Part shown: positions 17,653 through 27,017 of the stretch, in pieces
How positions within the stretch are numbered: position 1 is the first letter of the stretch
Layout: each line of letters begins with the position of its first letter
Assembly (NCBI GenBank): GCA_027492035.1
Contig: JAOZFT010000004.1
Coordinates: forward strand, 49,929-113,928
DNA from: Thermoproteota archaeon
GTDB taxonomy: Archaea; Korarchaeota; JAOZGF01; JAOZFZ01
Direction: 5' to 3'
DNA: 64,000 nucleotides
Notes under the pieces: generated by a model
Seen by the model: only the letters and a program-made list of their open reading frames with translations
Databases searched by the model: none
Told to the model about the DNA's origin: nothing
Position numbers and translations under genes: made by a program

Positions 17653-18789
17653 GTGCTGAAGTTAATTTTCAAAATGGCTTTCAGAGATTTTATTATGCGT
17701 AAAGCAAGAACTATTTTAACAATTTTAGGTGTAGCTATCGGTATAGCTACAGTAGTTTCCCTTGTTTCAATTTCAACCGGAACTAAAGCGCAAATGGAGA
17801 AATCTTTAGCTGGATTAGCCGACTTCATGGTTTCTCCATCTAGTAACGCCTTCGGCACTGGAAGTAAAATGGACTACACTTACTACCTTTACATCAGGGG
17901 ATTCCCTGAAGTAGAAGCTGCTGCACCTTACTTGGAGGGGATACTGGCTGTTAATAATAAATTATCGCTTATTATTGGATTGGATCCTTCCATCGACGCT
18001 ATCCATAGCTCTCCAATAAAAGAGGGAAGAAGTATTAATTGGTCAGCTAAAGAAGCAGTTGCAGGATATGCAGCTGCTCAGTCACTCAACCTAAAAGTTA
18101 ACATGATTTTACATATTTCTAAAGGACCTGGATACAAGGGAGAAGATTTTAAGCTTGTTTCAATTCTTGAAAGGACAGGAGGGTTCATAGATGGAGAGAT
18201 ATACATACCTTTACAGTACATGCAGAGAATAATGAAAGCTGAAGGTAAAATAAACGGTGTAATTATTAAGTTGAAAAGTCCTAACTTGGCGAATTCCTTC
18301 AAACAAAGAATAAAAAAGAACCTCCCTGACCTGGAAGTGTTCTCACCAGGGACCATAATGGAAAACATAGGAGAAGTTCTGTCTCTCCTGGACTCTGTTC
18401 TTCTTGCAATAAGTGGGGTATCTTTACTCGTAGGCGTAACAAGTGTTCTATCCACCATGATCACAAATGTAATAGAGAAAACCAGGGAGATAGGGGTTAT
18501 GAAAGCTATAGGGGCAAGTAGACGGCAAATATTAACTATTTTCCTTTTCCAATCCGTAATTGTTTGCTTAATTGGGGGAATTTTGGGTGTTTTCTTCAGT
18601 ATAGGGGTTTCTCCCTTCTTGGAGCAGCAAATTAGTTTAGCTTCCGGAATATCTTTCCAAGCTGTTTACTCCCCTGAACTTGTGCTTGGAGCAATTGCTT
18701 TATCGTGTTTGTTAGGTGTCGCCTCAGGTTTCATTCCTTCGTGGAAAGCAGCTAATATCCAACCCGTGGAGGCCCTAAAATATGAGTGA
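17653..18789 (+). CDS. ABC transporter permease, MacB/FtsX family
   Basis: This 378-aa membrane protein has one N-terminal helix (ILTILGVAIGIATVVSLVSI), a large extracytoplasmic domain (about 45-240) and three C-terminal helices. The order is typical of MacB/LolC/FtsX permeases. MITNVIEKTREIGVMKAIGASRRQI is the conserved coupling segment, and [17 protein letters not shown] the conserved C-terminus. Such permeases move or mechanically act on substrates at the outer membrane face rather than transport across the bilayer. It overlaps the ATPase gene by 8 nt. GTG start follows GGAGG-rich DNA. Confidence 0.9.
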   Translation: MLKLIFKMAFRDFIMRKARTILTILGVAIGIATVVSLVSISTGTKAQMEKSLAGLADFMVSPSSNAFGTGSKMDYTYYLYIRGFPEVEAAAPYLEGILAVNNKLSLIIGLDPSIDAIHSSPIKEGRSINWSAKEAVAGYAAAQSLNLKVNMILHISKGPGYKGEDFKLVSILERTGGFIDGEIYIPLQYMQRIMKAEGKINGVIIKLKSPNLANSFKQRIKKNLPDLEVFSPGTIMENIGEVLSLLDSVLLAISGVSLLVGVTSVLSTMITNVIEKTREIGVMKAIGASRRQILTIFLFQSVIVCLIGGILGVFFSIGVSPFLEQQISLASGISFQAVYSPELVLGAIALSCLLGVASGFIPSWKAANIQPVEALKYE

Positions 18790-19654
18790 AAATATGGATA
18801 AAGTAGTAATAAAGTTAGTTGAATTAACTAAGATTTATGAAGTAGGAGTACCTGTGAAAGCTTTAGATAACGTAAATCTGGAGATAAGGAATGGTGAATT
18901 CGTTTCAATAGTGGGGCCTTCAGGTTCAGGAAAATCAACGCTTTTAAACATGATAGGTTGTATGGATAAACCTACTTACGGCAAAGTTTACGTAGATGAA
19001 GTTGATGTTACACAGTTGAAGGAAAAGGACTTAGTTAAGTTAAGGGCTGAGAAGATAGGTTTCGTTTTTCAAATGTTTAATTTAATCTCTACCTTAACTG
19101 CTTTAGAAAACGTTCAACTACCCATGCTTTTTTTAGGCAAAGGATATAAGGAGTCTTTAGAAAGAGCTGCTTTGTTGCTTAGATTAGTTGGTTTATGGGA
19201 TAGAATGAACCACAGGCCTCTCCAGTTAAGCGGTGGACAAAGGCAGAGAGTAGCCATAGCCAGAGCTTTAGCTAACGACCCTCCCATAATTCTAGCCGAC
19301 GAACCAACCGGTAACTTGGACAGCAAAACCGGTCAAGAAATCATTGAAATTATGCGGGAAATAAATGAAGTGACAAATAAAACATTTGTAATTGTTACCC
19401 ATGACTTGGAGGTGGCTGAAAAAACCGACAGAATAATTTTCTTGAAGGATGGAAAAGTAATTACGGAGAAAGGTAAGATTGAAGAGAAGAAAAGTTCTAT
19501 TGAAAAACTTTTGGGAGAGTTGGAGAAACTGAAGAGGGAACTGCTTCTTCTCAACATAATGAAGGAAAGCTTAGATGCTGAAACCTATAATTGGAAAAGG
19601 ACGGAGATTTCGGAGAAGATAATGCAAATTGAGGAAGAGGTGGAGAGAAGGTGA
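18782..19654 (+). CDS. ABC transporter ATP-binding protein, LolD/MacB type
   Basis: This 290-aa ATPase powers the neighbouring permease. Walker A is GPSGSGKST (about residues 41-49), the Q-loop sits in FVFQMFNLI, the signature is [15 protein letters not shown], Walker B is [12 protein letters not shown], and the switch His is in VTHD. The about 65 C-terminal residues are a charged coiled-coil extension not found in standard LolD-type subunits (usually about 225-235 aa). Start and stop overlap both neighbours (8 nt and 4 nt), showing a tight three-gene operon. Confidence 0.93.
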   Translation: MSENMDKVVIKLVELTKIYEVGVPVKALDNVNLEIRNGEFVSIVGPSGSGKSTLLNMIGCMDKPTYGKVYVDEVDVTQLKEKDLVKLRAEKIGFVFQMFNLISTLTALENVQLPMLFLGKGYKESLERAALLLRLVGLWDRMNHRPLQLSGGQRQRVAIARALANDPPIILADEPTGNLDSKTGQEIIEIMREINEVTNKTFVIVTHDLEVAEKTDRIIFLKDGKVITEKGKIEEKKSSIEKLLGELEKLKRELLLLNIMKESLDAETYNWKRTEISEKIMQIEEEVERR

Positions 19655-21927
19655 AAAGAAAACTAACATTAGTTTTAACGCTTACAGCGCTGGTTATTAT
19701 CTCTCAATATTTACATATTCAGATTTCTTTTTCAAGTGAAGAACCACGCGAAGGCCCCGAAATATCAGTTAATAAGGATGTGAAGTATGAGCTAAGTGTC
19801 AGTTTTACAGGTAAGAAAGCAGCATTTACAGAGGACGTCCAGTTAACAATTTTTAACAGGGGAAGAGAAACTCAAAAAATAAATTTGACAGATAGGGTTT
19901 TCCAAGGAAAAATTGAAACTTTAACATTTAAAGAGGGACCTAGAAACAGTTTTTCGGAGAAAATAGGTGATGTTCTTTACCTGGAATGGATAAATCTTGA
20001 AGTGAAACCGCATTCAACAACCGTGATACATTACGAAATCGACACGGATTTCGCATTAATTAATGCAAAAGTAACTTTTTTAGTAAATGGGGAAAAATCT
20101 AAAGTTATTCATGTTTCAGGTGACCGGTACCTGTTTGTTAACAGGTCTGACAATTTGTCGCTTTTAATCAATTTAAGTAATGAGTTGCCTGTGTGGGTGA
20201 ATGAAGTAAAGTACTACCCCTTCCAAATTCTTTTATCTGTAAATATACCTGAGGATTACTTTATGTACGTCAAAGCAGATCCTGAACCTACTTTATCAAG
20301 TTCTTTAATGGGGGTAGAGGTTAAAACTTGGAGTTTTACCCTATCAAACAGTTCTGAAAAAATTAAACTTAATCTTAGAGCGAAAAGAAACGCTTCTTTA
20401 GGCTTTGTAGAAGTAGACCCGATTAGAGTGGTGGTTTTACCTCAACCTAAAGAAACCATTCAAATGCTTGAGAATTCACGGGAGAATATGCAGAAATCCA
20501 TAGATCAACTTAACAACATGAGCAAATATTTAAGTAATTTCAGCAATGTTTTAGATGCTGAAACTAAGCTTTTAAATGCTTCACTGCGTTACATGAATTT
20601 TGTTTCTAATTCCCTCAGGAATTTATCTGGTGGGACAAGGAATATTTCTTCAGCTCTAAACTTAACAAGTAAAGGATTAAAGAACCTTTCCAACCTGGTT
20701 GGTGACACAGTTACTAGACTGAGGGTTTCTACCAGCTCTATACCTTCAAATCCACCTTTCCTTCTCCACGTATCTGAGATTCCAGCTTTACCTCCAAATT
20801 TCCCAATACCTATAAACTCTTCTTTATTAAACAAATTAAAGGAAATGTTTTCGGAGGTAACTCAGGAAGTTGTGGATAAAGTGAACTCATTTATTACCAA
20901 TATTTGGTCCAGTTTTATTTCACAAGTTGTAACTCCGTTGAGGAGACTAGTTCTGGAGCTCGAGTTTCTAAAGAAACAATTGAACTATGTTTCTGACTCC
21001 GTTTCTTTATTAACAAATGCAACAGGCAACGTTTCCACTGCTTTAAAACTACTTTCAAACCAAACAATGAATATACATGATTTAATCAATGAATCCTATC
21101 AAGTGACTCTGCATTCAAAAAAGGCTGTAGATAAAATGGTGGACGAAATAAATTCTCAAATTTCTAATTTAACGAGGAAGAAAAAAGACCTTGAGAACGA
21201 AATAAAACTTTTAGCCATGAATACTCCCTTAAACATGCCTGTTTCAATTGTTTCCGTTAAAAATGGAGGAATCCATTTCTCAATTAAAAAAATCGGCGAC
21301 AAAAACTGGGAAGTAAGGGATTTGCAATTAGGCGAAGCTTTAGGGCTTAATTTAACTTGTGTCTCAATCTGTTTTGATGAAACGTCGGAAGTAAAAACTT
21401 TTGTGCAGGGAGAGGGAGGTGAATTTGTGGAAGTTAACCCCACTTCCTTAAACATGTATGTAGGAAATGGAACCATAACCTTTTTACCCTATAACTCTGA
21501 TGCAGGAAACGAGAGACCCTTTTTAAAAAGTTTAACAGGTTCAGAAATTAGGATAAGGATAAAGTCAAAGGAAAAACCTAAAGTGAAAGCGGTGCTGGAT
21601 CTAGTAAACAGTTCTTGGTTAAGTTTTGAAGAGAATAATGAATATGTAGTATATGTTCGGTTGCCGAAAATCTCCTATGGTTTCATTCCGAAAAGTTTAG
21701 AAACACCCAACTTCAACTTAACTCAGGAAAGAGAGAAAGTTTCAGGTTTTAAGTTTGAAAGATGGATGTGGATTCCCTTACTTACTATTCCATTGATAGC
21801 AACAACGCTTTTGATATTAAGAGAGAAGCCTCCTAAAGTTGTTGTCACTGATAAATTAATTTCAAAGGTTGACGAATTAGAAAAGAAACTGAAAAGTTTA
21901 AGGAACAGCCGAAAACCTGTTAAATAG
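19651..21927 (+). CDS. Large surface protein with coiled coil and C-terminal membrane anchor (ABC-linked)
   Basis: This 758-aa protein has a signal/anchor at the N-terminus (LTLVLTLTALVIISQYLHI). A beta-rich extracytoplasmic half and a long Asn/Ser-rich coiled-coil region (about 270-530, with many NxS/T sequons) follow. A C-terminal membrane helix (MWIPLLTIPLIATTLLIL) ends in a short charged cytoplasmic tail. GTG 19651 overlaps the ATPase stop by 4 nt. The architecture, anchored and coupled to a MacB-type ABC pair, suggests a surface component or periplasmic-adaptor analogue of that transporter. No enzymatic motif is visible. Confidence 0.75.
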   Translation: MKRKLTLVLTLTALVIISQYLHIQISFSSEEPREGPEISVNKDVKYELSVSFTGKKAAFTEDVQLTIFNRGRETQKINLTDRVFQGKIETLTFKEGPRNSFSEKIGDVLYLEWINLEVKPHSTTVIHYEIDTDFALINAKVTFLVNGEKSKVIHVSGDRYLFVNRSDNLSLLINLSNELPVWVNEVKYYPFQILLSVNIPEDYFMYVKADPEPTLSSSLMGVEVKTWSFTLSNSSEKIKLNLRAKRNASLGFVEVDPIRVVVLPQPKETIQMLENSRENMQKSIDQLNNMSKYLSNFSNVLDAETKLLNASLRYMNFVSNSLRNLSGGTRNISSALNLTSKGLKNLSNLVGDTVTRLRVSTSSIPSNPPFLLHVSEIPALPPNFPIPINSSLLNKLKEMFSEVTQEVVDKVNSFITNIWSSFISQVVTPLRRLVLELEFLKKQLNYVSDSVSLLTNATGNVSTALKLLSNQTMNIHDLINESYQVTLHSKKAVDKMVDEINSQISNLTRKKKDLENEIKLLAMNTPLNMPVSIVSVKNGGIHFSIKKIGDKNWEVRDLQLGEALGLNLTCVSICFDETSEVKTFVQGEGGEFVEVNPTSLNMYVGNGTITFLPYNSDAGNERPFLKSLTGSEIRIRIKSKEKPKVKAVLDLVNSSWLSFEENNEYVVYVRLPKISYGFIPKSLETPNFNLTQEREKVSGFKFERWMWIPLLTIPLIATTLLILREKPPKVVVTDKLISKVDELEKKLKSLRNSRKPVK

Positions 21928-22954
21928 GTTTTAGGAAATCGCCTTTATAGCCTAAAACCATATGCAAATACTTAGCGTCCTCTTTTAAGTCTTCAATTTC
22001 TTCTATGTCCCCTCTCACCTTCACCTTTTCACCTTTTTTAACATGTTCAGTAAACCTGCCTCTAAAACTTGTTAATTCCTTTATTTTCTCTAAGCCAGGG
22101 AGGTTACTAATTGGTTTGACGTTGCCGACCACGTATTTGCACGGTGTAAAAATGGAGTCCTTATCTTCCCATATTTCACAAGTTATGGTTCCTTTACCTA
22201 TGAAACGAAACTTTAACTCTCCATATTTGTACCTGATTTCACTCCTTTTTTTCACAAGCCTGACAAAATAGTCTTTATCCTTTATTTTGCCGTGAAGAAT
22301 TTTCTTGGCTTCAATTTTTCTTAGGTGCATATTTGAAACTGCTTTTTCACCCCATCTAAAGGACACTATCCTTTTAACTGTTTCCAAATTATAAGGCTTA
22401 ATTTCTCCTTCATTCCTCATTTCCTTCAGTGCAGAGTAAACTTTTCTACTTTCCCTTTCACCATAAACAACTAAATCTATGTCTGAATCCTTTGTTTCTA
22501 AACCCACCAAAACAGAACCGGAGACCCCTATGGAGGAAAAGAAACCCCTTCTTTCATTAAGTTCCCCCACAAATTCACAAATTAAAGTTTCCAGTTCACT
22601 TTTCCTCTTTTTTAAAGTAAGCTCCTTGATTTTTTCTACTGGGTTATAAATTTCCTTTATTTCACTCAAAGGAACACTTTGAATCAGTTTACTCATTACT
22701 GGGTCAAAATAAAGATATTTTGGGTATTTCTTCCTTAAAAGATTGAAGCTTTCATTTAGGTCGTAAACTCTCAAATATTTCCTCTTCCCTCTTCTCCTAT
22801 TTCCTTTACTTGAAGGAACATAACATAAAAAAGCTGTTACCCTATTTGGTGGATGGACTCCTCCTTTAACATGGAAAAGTAATCCTTCATTTGTTTCAAG
22901 ATAAAACCCCTCATTTAATTCAGGGAATTCCATTTTTAGCCACATCCTTTTCAA
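21920..22954 (-). CDS. Archaeal nucleotidyltransferase-like protein, copy 1
   Basis: This 344-aa member belongs to the archaeal family often labelled DNA polymerase beta-like. The N-terminus contains LLFHVKGGVHPPNRVTAFLCYVP. The catalytic NTP_transf motif is GVSGSVLVGLETKDSDIDLVVYG (GS then DxD), and an OB-like C-terminus contains VKVRGDIEEIEDL. Two paralogues lie just upstream, separated by a NikR-like gene. The TTG start at 22954 has AGG at workable spacing, and ATG 22945 or 22933 are alternatives. It overlaps the convergent ABC exoprotein gene end by 8 bp. Substrate is unknown. Confidence 0.78.
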   Translation of the reverse strand: MKRMWLKMEFPELNEGFYLETNEGLLFHVKGGVHPPNRVTAFLCYVPSSKGNRRRGKRKYLRVYDLNESFNLLRKKYPKYLYFDPVMSKLIQSVPLSEIKEIYNPVEKIKELTLKKRKSELETLICEFVGELNERRGFFSSIGVSGSVLVGLETKDSDIDLVVYGERESRKVYSALKEMRNEGEIKPYNLETVKRIVSFRWGEKAVSNMHLRKIEAKKILHGKIKDKDYFVRLVKKRSEIRYKYGELKFRFIGKGTITCEIWEDKDSIFTPCKYVVGNVKPISNLPGLEKIKELTSFRGRFTEHVKKGEKVKVRGDIEEIEDLKEDAKYLHMVLGYKGDFLKPI

Positions 22955-22996
22955 AGAAACCTGGATAGAAGGGTTTGAAAAGGTTTAAAGGATGCA

Positions 22997-23407
22997 TTAA
23001 TGAAAAAAAAGTATACTATCAGCTAATTTAACCCCTTTCACTGTTTCAAGTTCTTTAAACAATTTCTTTATCTTCCTTCCTTCCCCTAAACAAATAATTG
23101 TTTCTAAACAGTCCTCTTCTAAATGAATATGAGTGGAACTCATGACAATGTCATGGAAAAGATGCTGTTTCTCAGTTATCTCTTCTTGGCAACCATGTTT
23201 CTCATGGTCATAAATCAAACTTATTACTCCAATATTAGCTTCTTCTTTTTCAAAAGTTTTATGTTTATTTATTAGTAATCTTATAGCAGCTCTTATTGCT
23301 TCAGACCTATTAGCAAAACCTGTTTCATCAATGAAAGAGTCAAGCTCTTTCAAAAGACTGTTAGGCAAACTAACACCGAACCTAACAATTTCTTTTTGAG
23401 GCATCAA
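22997..23407 (-). CDS. nikR: NikR-like nickel-responsive regulator
   Basis: This 136-aa protein has a ribbon-helix-helix N-terminus (IVRFGVSLPNSLLKELDSF) and a C-terminal ACT-like domain with HDIVMSSTHIHLEEDCLE. That matches the NikR nickel site H...HxH...C. NikR binds Ni(II) and represses nickel uptake or Ni-enzyme genes. Its placement between nucleotidyltransferase paralogues is not an obvious regulon. Likely clients in this genome are the nickel enzymes CODH/ACS, whose genes lie 10 kb away, but no operator is identified. The full family length is present. Confidence 0.88.
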   Translation of the reverse strand: MMPQKEIVRFGVSLPNSLLKELDSFIDETGFANRSEAIRAAIRLLINKHKTFEKEEANIGVISLIYDHEKHGCQEEITEKQHLFHDIVMSSTHIHLEEDCLETIICLGEGRKIKKLFKELETVKGVKLADSILFFH

Positions 23408-23484
23408 AATTCTTCCTCACATTTTAAGGAACTCTTCCGTGGAGGTGTCTTATGAAAACATGCTATGTTTTTAAACTTAAAAAA

Positions 23485-24549
23485 CTATTCTTCAATTTCT
23501 TTTATATATTCATCTTCTCTGAAGGCGCTGGAACCGATTACTACCCTGAAATACTCTCCATTACCTTTAACTTGCATAACTTTTTCAAGTTCACCTTTAA
23601 CTTCTATCCTGTCCCCCTTTCCTGCAATATCCATGAATAAACCTTCGTAAGAAACTACCTCTTTTATTTTTCCAGGTTGCAGATTTCCATTGAACAATGA
23701 AACCTCACTTATTTTGTAAATGGAGGGAAGGAAAACAGCTTCAGATGAATCTTCAACTGTAGCTTTCAGGATTACTTGCTTAATTGGAAGGTAAAGTTTG
23801 TCACCGTATTTTTCCTTTATTTCTTCATCTTTCCTTACTGGATGGATAGAGAAATAAGTGTTTTGGTAGAAGCCGTAGTTCCACCTTCCCTTTCCAATGT
23901 GATAGAGTTCTTTGTAGCCCAAGGTTTGAAAAAGAGACATCCTTTTCTCAACCCATTCCTTCAACTTTTCTTTAGTTAAAGGTTTCAACTGAGCTTCTTT
24001 ACATTCCAAAATTTCTTTAAGGACTTCCTTAACCCTAAAAGAGTTTCTAGAGCCGTAAACAATTAAATCTATATCTGAAAATTTTGGGTTATGGATTCCA
24101 AGCAATATCGAACCTGTTACTCCGAAATTATTTATTTCTACACCGCTTAAATCAGAAATTTCTTTAACAAGGCTTACTGTTTTCCTTTCCAGTGTATCGA
24201 TTTTTCTTCGGTTTAAAAGTTTTTTAAGTTTTTCTTCAGGCTTATAATATTTTTTAATCCTTTCCTTTGGTACAAAAGAGAAAAACATGTTTCTAACTGG
24301 ACATTTCGAAACATAAAGGGGGTAGTTGTTTTTTAGGAAATCAATGGTTTTCTTAACTTCAACTGCATGGTAGTGGGTAAGTTTTCTTTTATAACTTACT
24401 CCCTTCCCCCTCCATTCCCCATCTTTGGCTGGTGTGTACTTTAGATAGGCAGTGTACTTGTTTTTTGGATGTAAATAACCTGTTACACAGAAAAACATGT
24501 CCTCCCTTGTTTTTATGAAGTCACGGTCTTTAGGTTTTCTTATTTTCAT
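23485..24549 (-). CDS. Archaeal nucleotidyltransferase-like protein, copy 2
   Basis: This 354-aa paralogue of the neighbouring copies shows MFFCVTGYLHPKNKYTAYLKYTP at the N-terminus. The GVTGSILLGIHNPKFSDIDLIVYG catalytic block keeps GS and DxD. The C-terminal OB-like segment is GDRIEVKGELEKV...VVIGSSAF. It overlaps copy 3 by 4 nt (ATGA) with GGTGAAGAA upstream, so the two are co-translated. The catalytic residues are preserved, so all copies may be active. Confidence 0.8.
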   Translation of the reverse strand: MKIRKPKDRDFIKTREDMFFCVTGYLHPKNKYTAYLKYTPAKDGEWRGKGVSYKRKLTHYHAVEVKKTIDFLKNNYPLYVSKCPVRNMFFSFVPKERIKKYYKPEEKLKKLLNRRKIDTLERKTVSLVKEISDLSGVEINNFGVTGSILLGIHNPKFSDIDLIVYGSRNSFRVKEVLKEILECKEAQLKPLTKEKLKEWVEKRMSLFQTLGYKELYHIGKGRWNYGFYQNTYFSIHPVRKDEEIKEKYGDKLYLPIKQVILKATVEDSSEAVFLPSIYKISEVSLFNGNLQPGKIKEVVSYEGLFMDIAGKGDRIEVKGELEKVMQVKGNGEYFRVVIGSSAFREDEYIKEIEE

Positions 24550-25574
24550 TTCTTCACCGTTTTAACAAATTCCTCTTTCAAACCTGAACCTATAATTACC
24601 CTATACCTACCTGAGCTTGACTTTTCAAGCATTCCTTTAACTATAACCACTTCACCTCTTTTCAAGTAGCTCCTATACAAGCCGATCATAGAGACTATTT
24701 CTTCCACTGTAACATTAGGAGTTCTCCCCTCTAAAAAACATTTTTTTACCTTGTAAATTACTGGCCTGAACATCGACTCCGCAGTGTCAGCAACTTCACA
24801 AGTTACTGTTACAGGATGTAAAGGTTTCCATTCCTCTTCATTTCTTATTTCATTTATTAGCCTTGTAGCGTTTAAAACAAACCTTTTTCCATTGTAGAAT
24901 CCGGTATTCATTCTCCTTTCCTCCACTTCATTCTTTCTTGAAATTTCCAAAACTTCTCTTTTCTCTAGCACCTGTAAAGTTTTAATTACTTTTTCATAGT
25001 TTCTGGAGCCGTAAACAGCTACATCTATATCACTTTGCTCACTATGCATGCCTAAACTTATTGAGCCATGGATGCCGAAAAAATCAATTTTCACTTTTGA
25101 GTAAAACGAGAGGAGATGAATCAAATTTAATGCTTTTTTTTCCAGTTCATCCTTCATTCTCTTACTTAAAAGTTTTTTTAAGCATTCATTTGGGCGGTAT
25201 ACCTCCTTTATTTTGTCACGTAAGGGAGCAATCAACCATTTCTTCAGGTTCAAGTCATAAAAAACGTAACCTGGGAAATGACTCTTCAAGGACTTTATTA
25301 TTTGCGAGTAATTTTCTGGAGAGTAAAGTAAAGCTGGCCTAACCATTTCTACACTTTTAAAAAACCATTTTTGACTAAGCCATTTAAGTTTGAAGTTGTA
25401 AGCCAGTTTTGAAGGGATGTATTTGAGGAAGCTTATTACCCTGTTCCAGGGATGTTTATAGCCGAAAGTGTAAAATATAAAATTGTCCTTTGAAACTATG
25501 ACATCACCATCCCTGAAAATTCCATTTCCCGGCGTGTAAGGTTTTCTATTTTTCATTCCCTCCCCTTCTTTCAT
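24546..25574 (-). CDS. Archaeal nucleotidyltransferase-like protein, copy 3
   Basis: This 342-aa paralogue begins the run. FIFYTFGYKHPWNRVISFLKYIP, GIHGSISLGMHSEQSDIDVAVYG (catalytic GS and DxD), and GEVVIVKGMLEKSSSGRYRVIIGSG correspond to blocks in copies 1 and 2. It follows the ATP-grasp gene after 15 bp and is probably in the same transcript. The three copies differ strongly in sequence, so they are old duplicates rather than a recent amplification. Confidence 0.8.
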   Translation of the reverse strand: MKEGEGMKNRKPYTPGNGIFRDGDVIVSKDNFIFYTFGYKHPWNRVISFLKYIPSKLAYNFKLKWLSQKWFFKSVEMVRPALLYSPENYSQIIKSLKSHFPGYVFYDLNLKKWLIAPLRDKIKEVYRPNECLKKLLSKRMKDELEKKALNLIHLLSFYSKVKIDFFGIHGSISLGMHSEQSDIDVAVYGSRNYEKVIKTLQVLEKREVLEISRKNEVEERRMNTGFYNGKRFVLNATRLINEIRNEEEWKPLHPVTVTCEVADTAESMFRPVIYKVKKCFLEGRTPNVTVEEIVSMIGLYRSYLKRGEVVIVKGMLEKSSSGRYRVIIGSGLKEEFVKTVKK

Positions 25575-25589
25575 GCTTCCCTTTCTCTG

Positions 25590-26744
25590 TTAAATGGCTT
25601 CAGTGATTCTTTTAGCTTTCCTCTTTAAATTTTGAAACACTTTTAAATAGTTTTTATGAGTGTCTACAACGCTGCAAACAGGCTCTCCTTTTTTAACCTC
25701 TGTATTCGGGGGAGAAAGATCTTTCACAAAACTGTAAAGTTTAAGGTTTGGCACCTTCCCTTTCCTGGGCGAAAAAACAACTCCTCTCCCGCTGAATTTT
25801 TTAGCTTTAAATTTTTTCTTCGGTAATTCTCCGTTACAGGCTTGCAAATGTAACTGAGTTAAGTTTATTTCGTATGCCCTTTCAATACACCCTATGCTTC
25901 CTTGAAACCTGGGGTTGACTTCAACAAGGTAAGGGATTCCTTTCTTTAGAATAAAATCTATTCCGTTTGATCCGACGAGGCTGAATTCATTCGTTAAAGC
26001 ATCAACAATTACCTCAATTTGTTTTTTGGTTTCAGGTTTAACTTTGTACGGTGAAATATTGCCGCAGAAAGTGAAATCCCCAGGCGAATTTAACCATTTC
26101 TCCCCTATTAATTGCCTGTTTATTGAAACTAGAAAGGCTTCTTCTCGGTTTGAAAGAAAGGATGCGCTTGCATCCACCCCTTCCACATACTTCTGCACTA
26201 GAACTTCCCCCTTAACAGCAGGGATGTCGTCTTCTGTTAAAATAAGTTTTTTCCCTTTACCGCCACTTCCGAATGGGGCCTTTAAAACTAAGGGGGGTTT
26301 CATTTCGTTTAAGATATTTAAAACTTCATCGTAGCCTTTAACAATTTCTGTTTCTGGGAAGTTAATCCCTCTCTCCTCCAGAAAACTGAAAAATTTTCTC
26401 CAATTCCTCACATTCCTCACCGAATCAGCACCGTTTCCCTTCAAAGGGAAAATTTTACTTATTTCCTTCCAGAAAAAGGGGAAATCGTCGAAACCAGAGG
26501 TTACCAGACAAAAATCAATCTCTTCAGTTTCCTTCAGTTTCCTCAGTTCCTGTAGACATCTCTTGATTCCAGTTTTAATGTCCTCAAGCTGAAACCAAGG
26601 GATTTTAATTGTTTTAACCGTCTTATCAACTACATCTAAATCTTTCCAATAGGTTACACAGTATATTTCATGGTTTAAATTTTTCAGCGATTCTACAACC
26701 CCCCTTACGTTATAGCCAACTACCAATACTTTCAAAGGAACCAC
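25590..26744 (-). CDS. ATP-grasp carboligase-like protein
   Basis: This 384-aa protein has the order of ATP-grasp ligases: an N-terminal VLVVGYNVRGVVESLKN Rossmann-like part and a central ATP-binding segment PPLVLKAPFGSGGKGKKLIL. EVLVQKYVEGVDASASF follows, and metal-binding LVEVNPRFQGSIGC at about 270. It resembles the archaeal group described as ATP-dependent carboligases related to biotin carboxylase (COG2232). No biotin/lipoyl domain is present. It is the first gene of the minus-strand run with the nucleotidyltransferases. Substrate is unknown; a role in cofactor synthesis is possible. Confidence 0.75.
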   Translation of the reverse strand: MVPLKVLVVGYNVRGVVESLKNLNHEIYCVTYWKDLDVVDKTVKTIKIPWFQLEDIKTGIKRCLQELRKLKETEEIDFCLVTSGFDDFPFFWKEISKIFPLKGNGADSVRNVRNWRKFFSFLEERGINFPETEIVKGYDEVLNILNEMKPPLVLKAPFGSGGKGKKLILTEDDIPAVKGEVLVQKYVEGVDASASFLSNREEAFLVSINRQLIGEKWLNSPGDFTFCGNISPYKVKPETKKQIEVIVDALTNEFSLVGSNGIDFILKKGIPYLVEVNPRFQGSIGCIERAYEINLTQLHLQACNGELPKKKFKAKKFSGRGVVFSPRKGKVPNLKLYSFVKDLSPPNTEVKKGEPVCSVVDTHKNYLKVFQNLKRKAKRITEAI

Positions 26745-26965
26745 TTCTTTGTAAAATTTATTTTGTTTTACCTATTTAAAGGGGGAAATTAGAAACGAAA
26801 CAAGAGAAAATTTGAGAACAGGCACTTCGCATAACAGAAACTTTTTTATTTTCCCTTTTCAAAGTTTTAAAAGAAGTATAAAAGTTTAAAAATAAACTTT
26901 AACTATTTCGCCTTCCTTTCTTCTTCTTGCAAAAGGAGAATAAATTTTAAAGTAGAGGAAAAAAG

Positions 26966-26986
26966 TTTATATAAATCATTTATAAA
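26966..26986 (+). promoter_or_regulatory. TATA box and putative operator of fd-aor-cooC-mt operon
   Basis: The stretch reads TTTATATAA, three bases, then ATTTATAAA. It contains a good TATA box 45-52 nt before the ATG at 27018 and an imperfect inverted repeat (TTTATA...TATAAA). The same 21 bp, with 19 identities, lies upstream of cdhA (39540-39560), which suggests shared regulation of the two operons. Confidence 0.6.
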
Positions 26987-27017
26987 TTCTTGGAAGGATT
27001 GGTCCTGGTGCTGTAAA

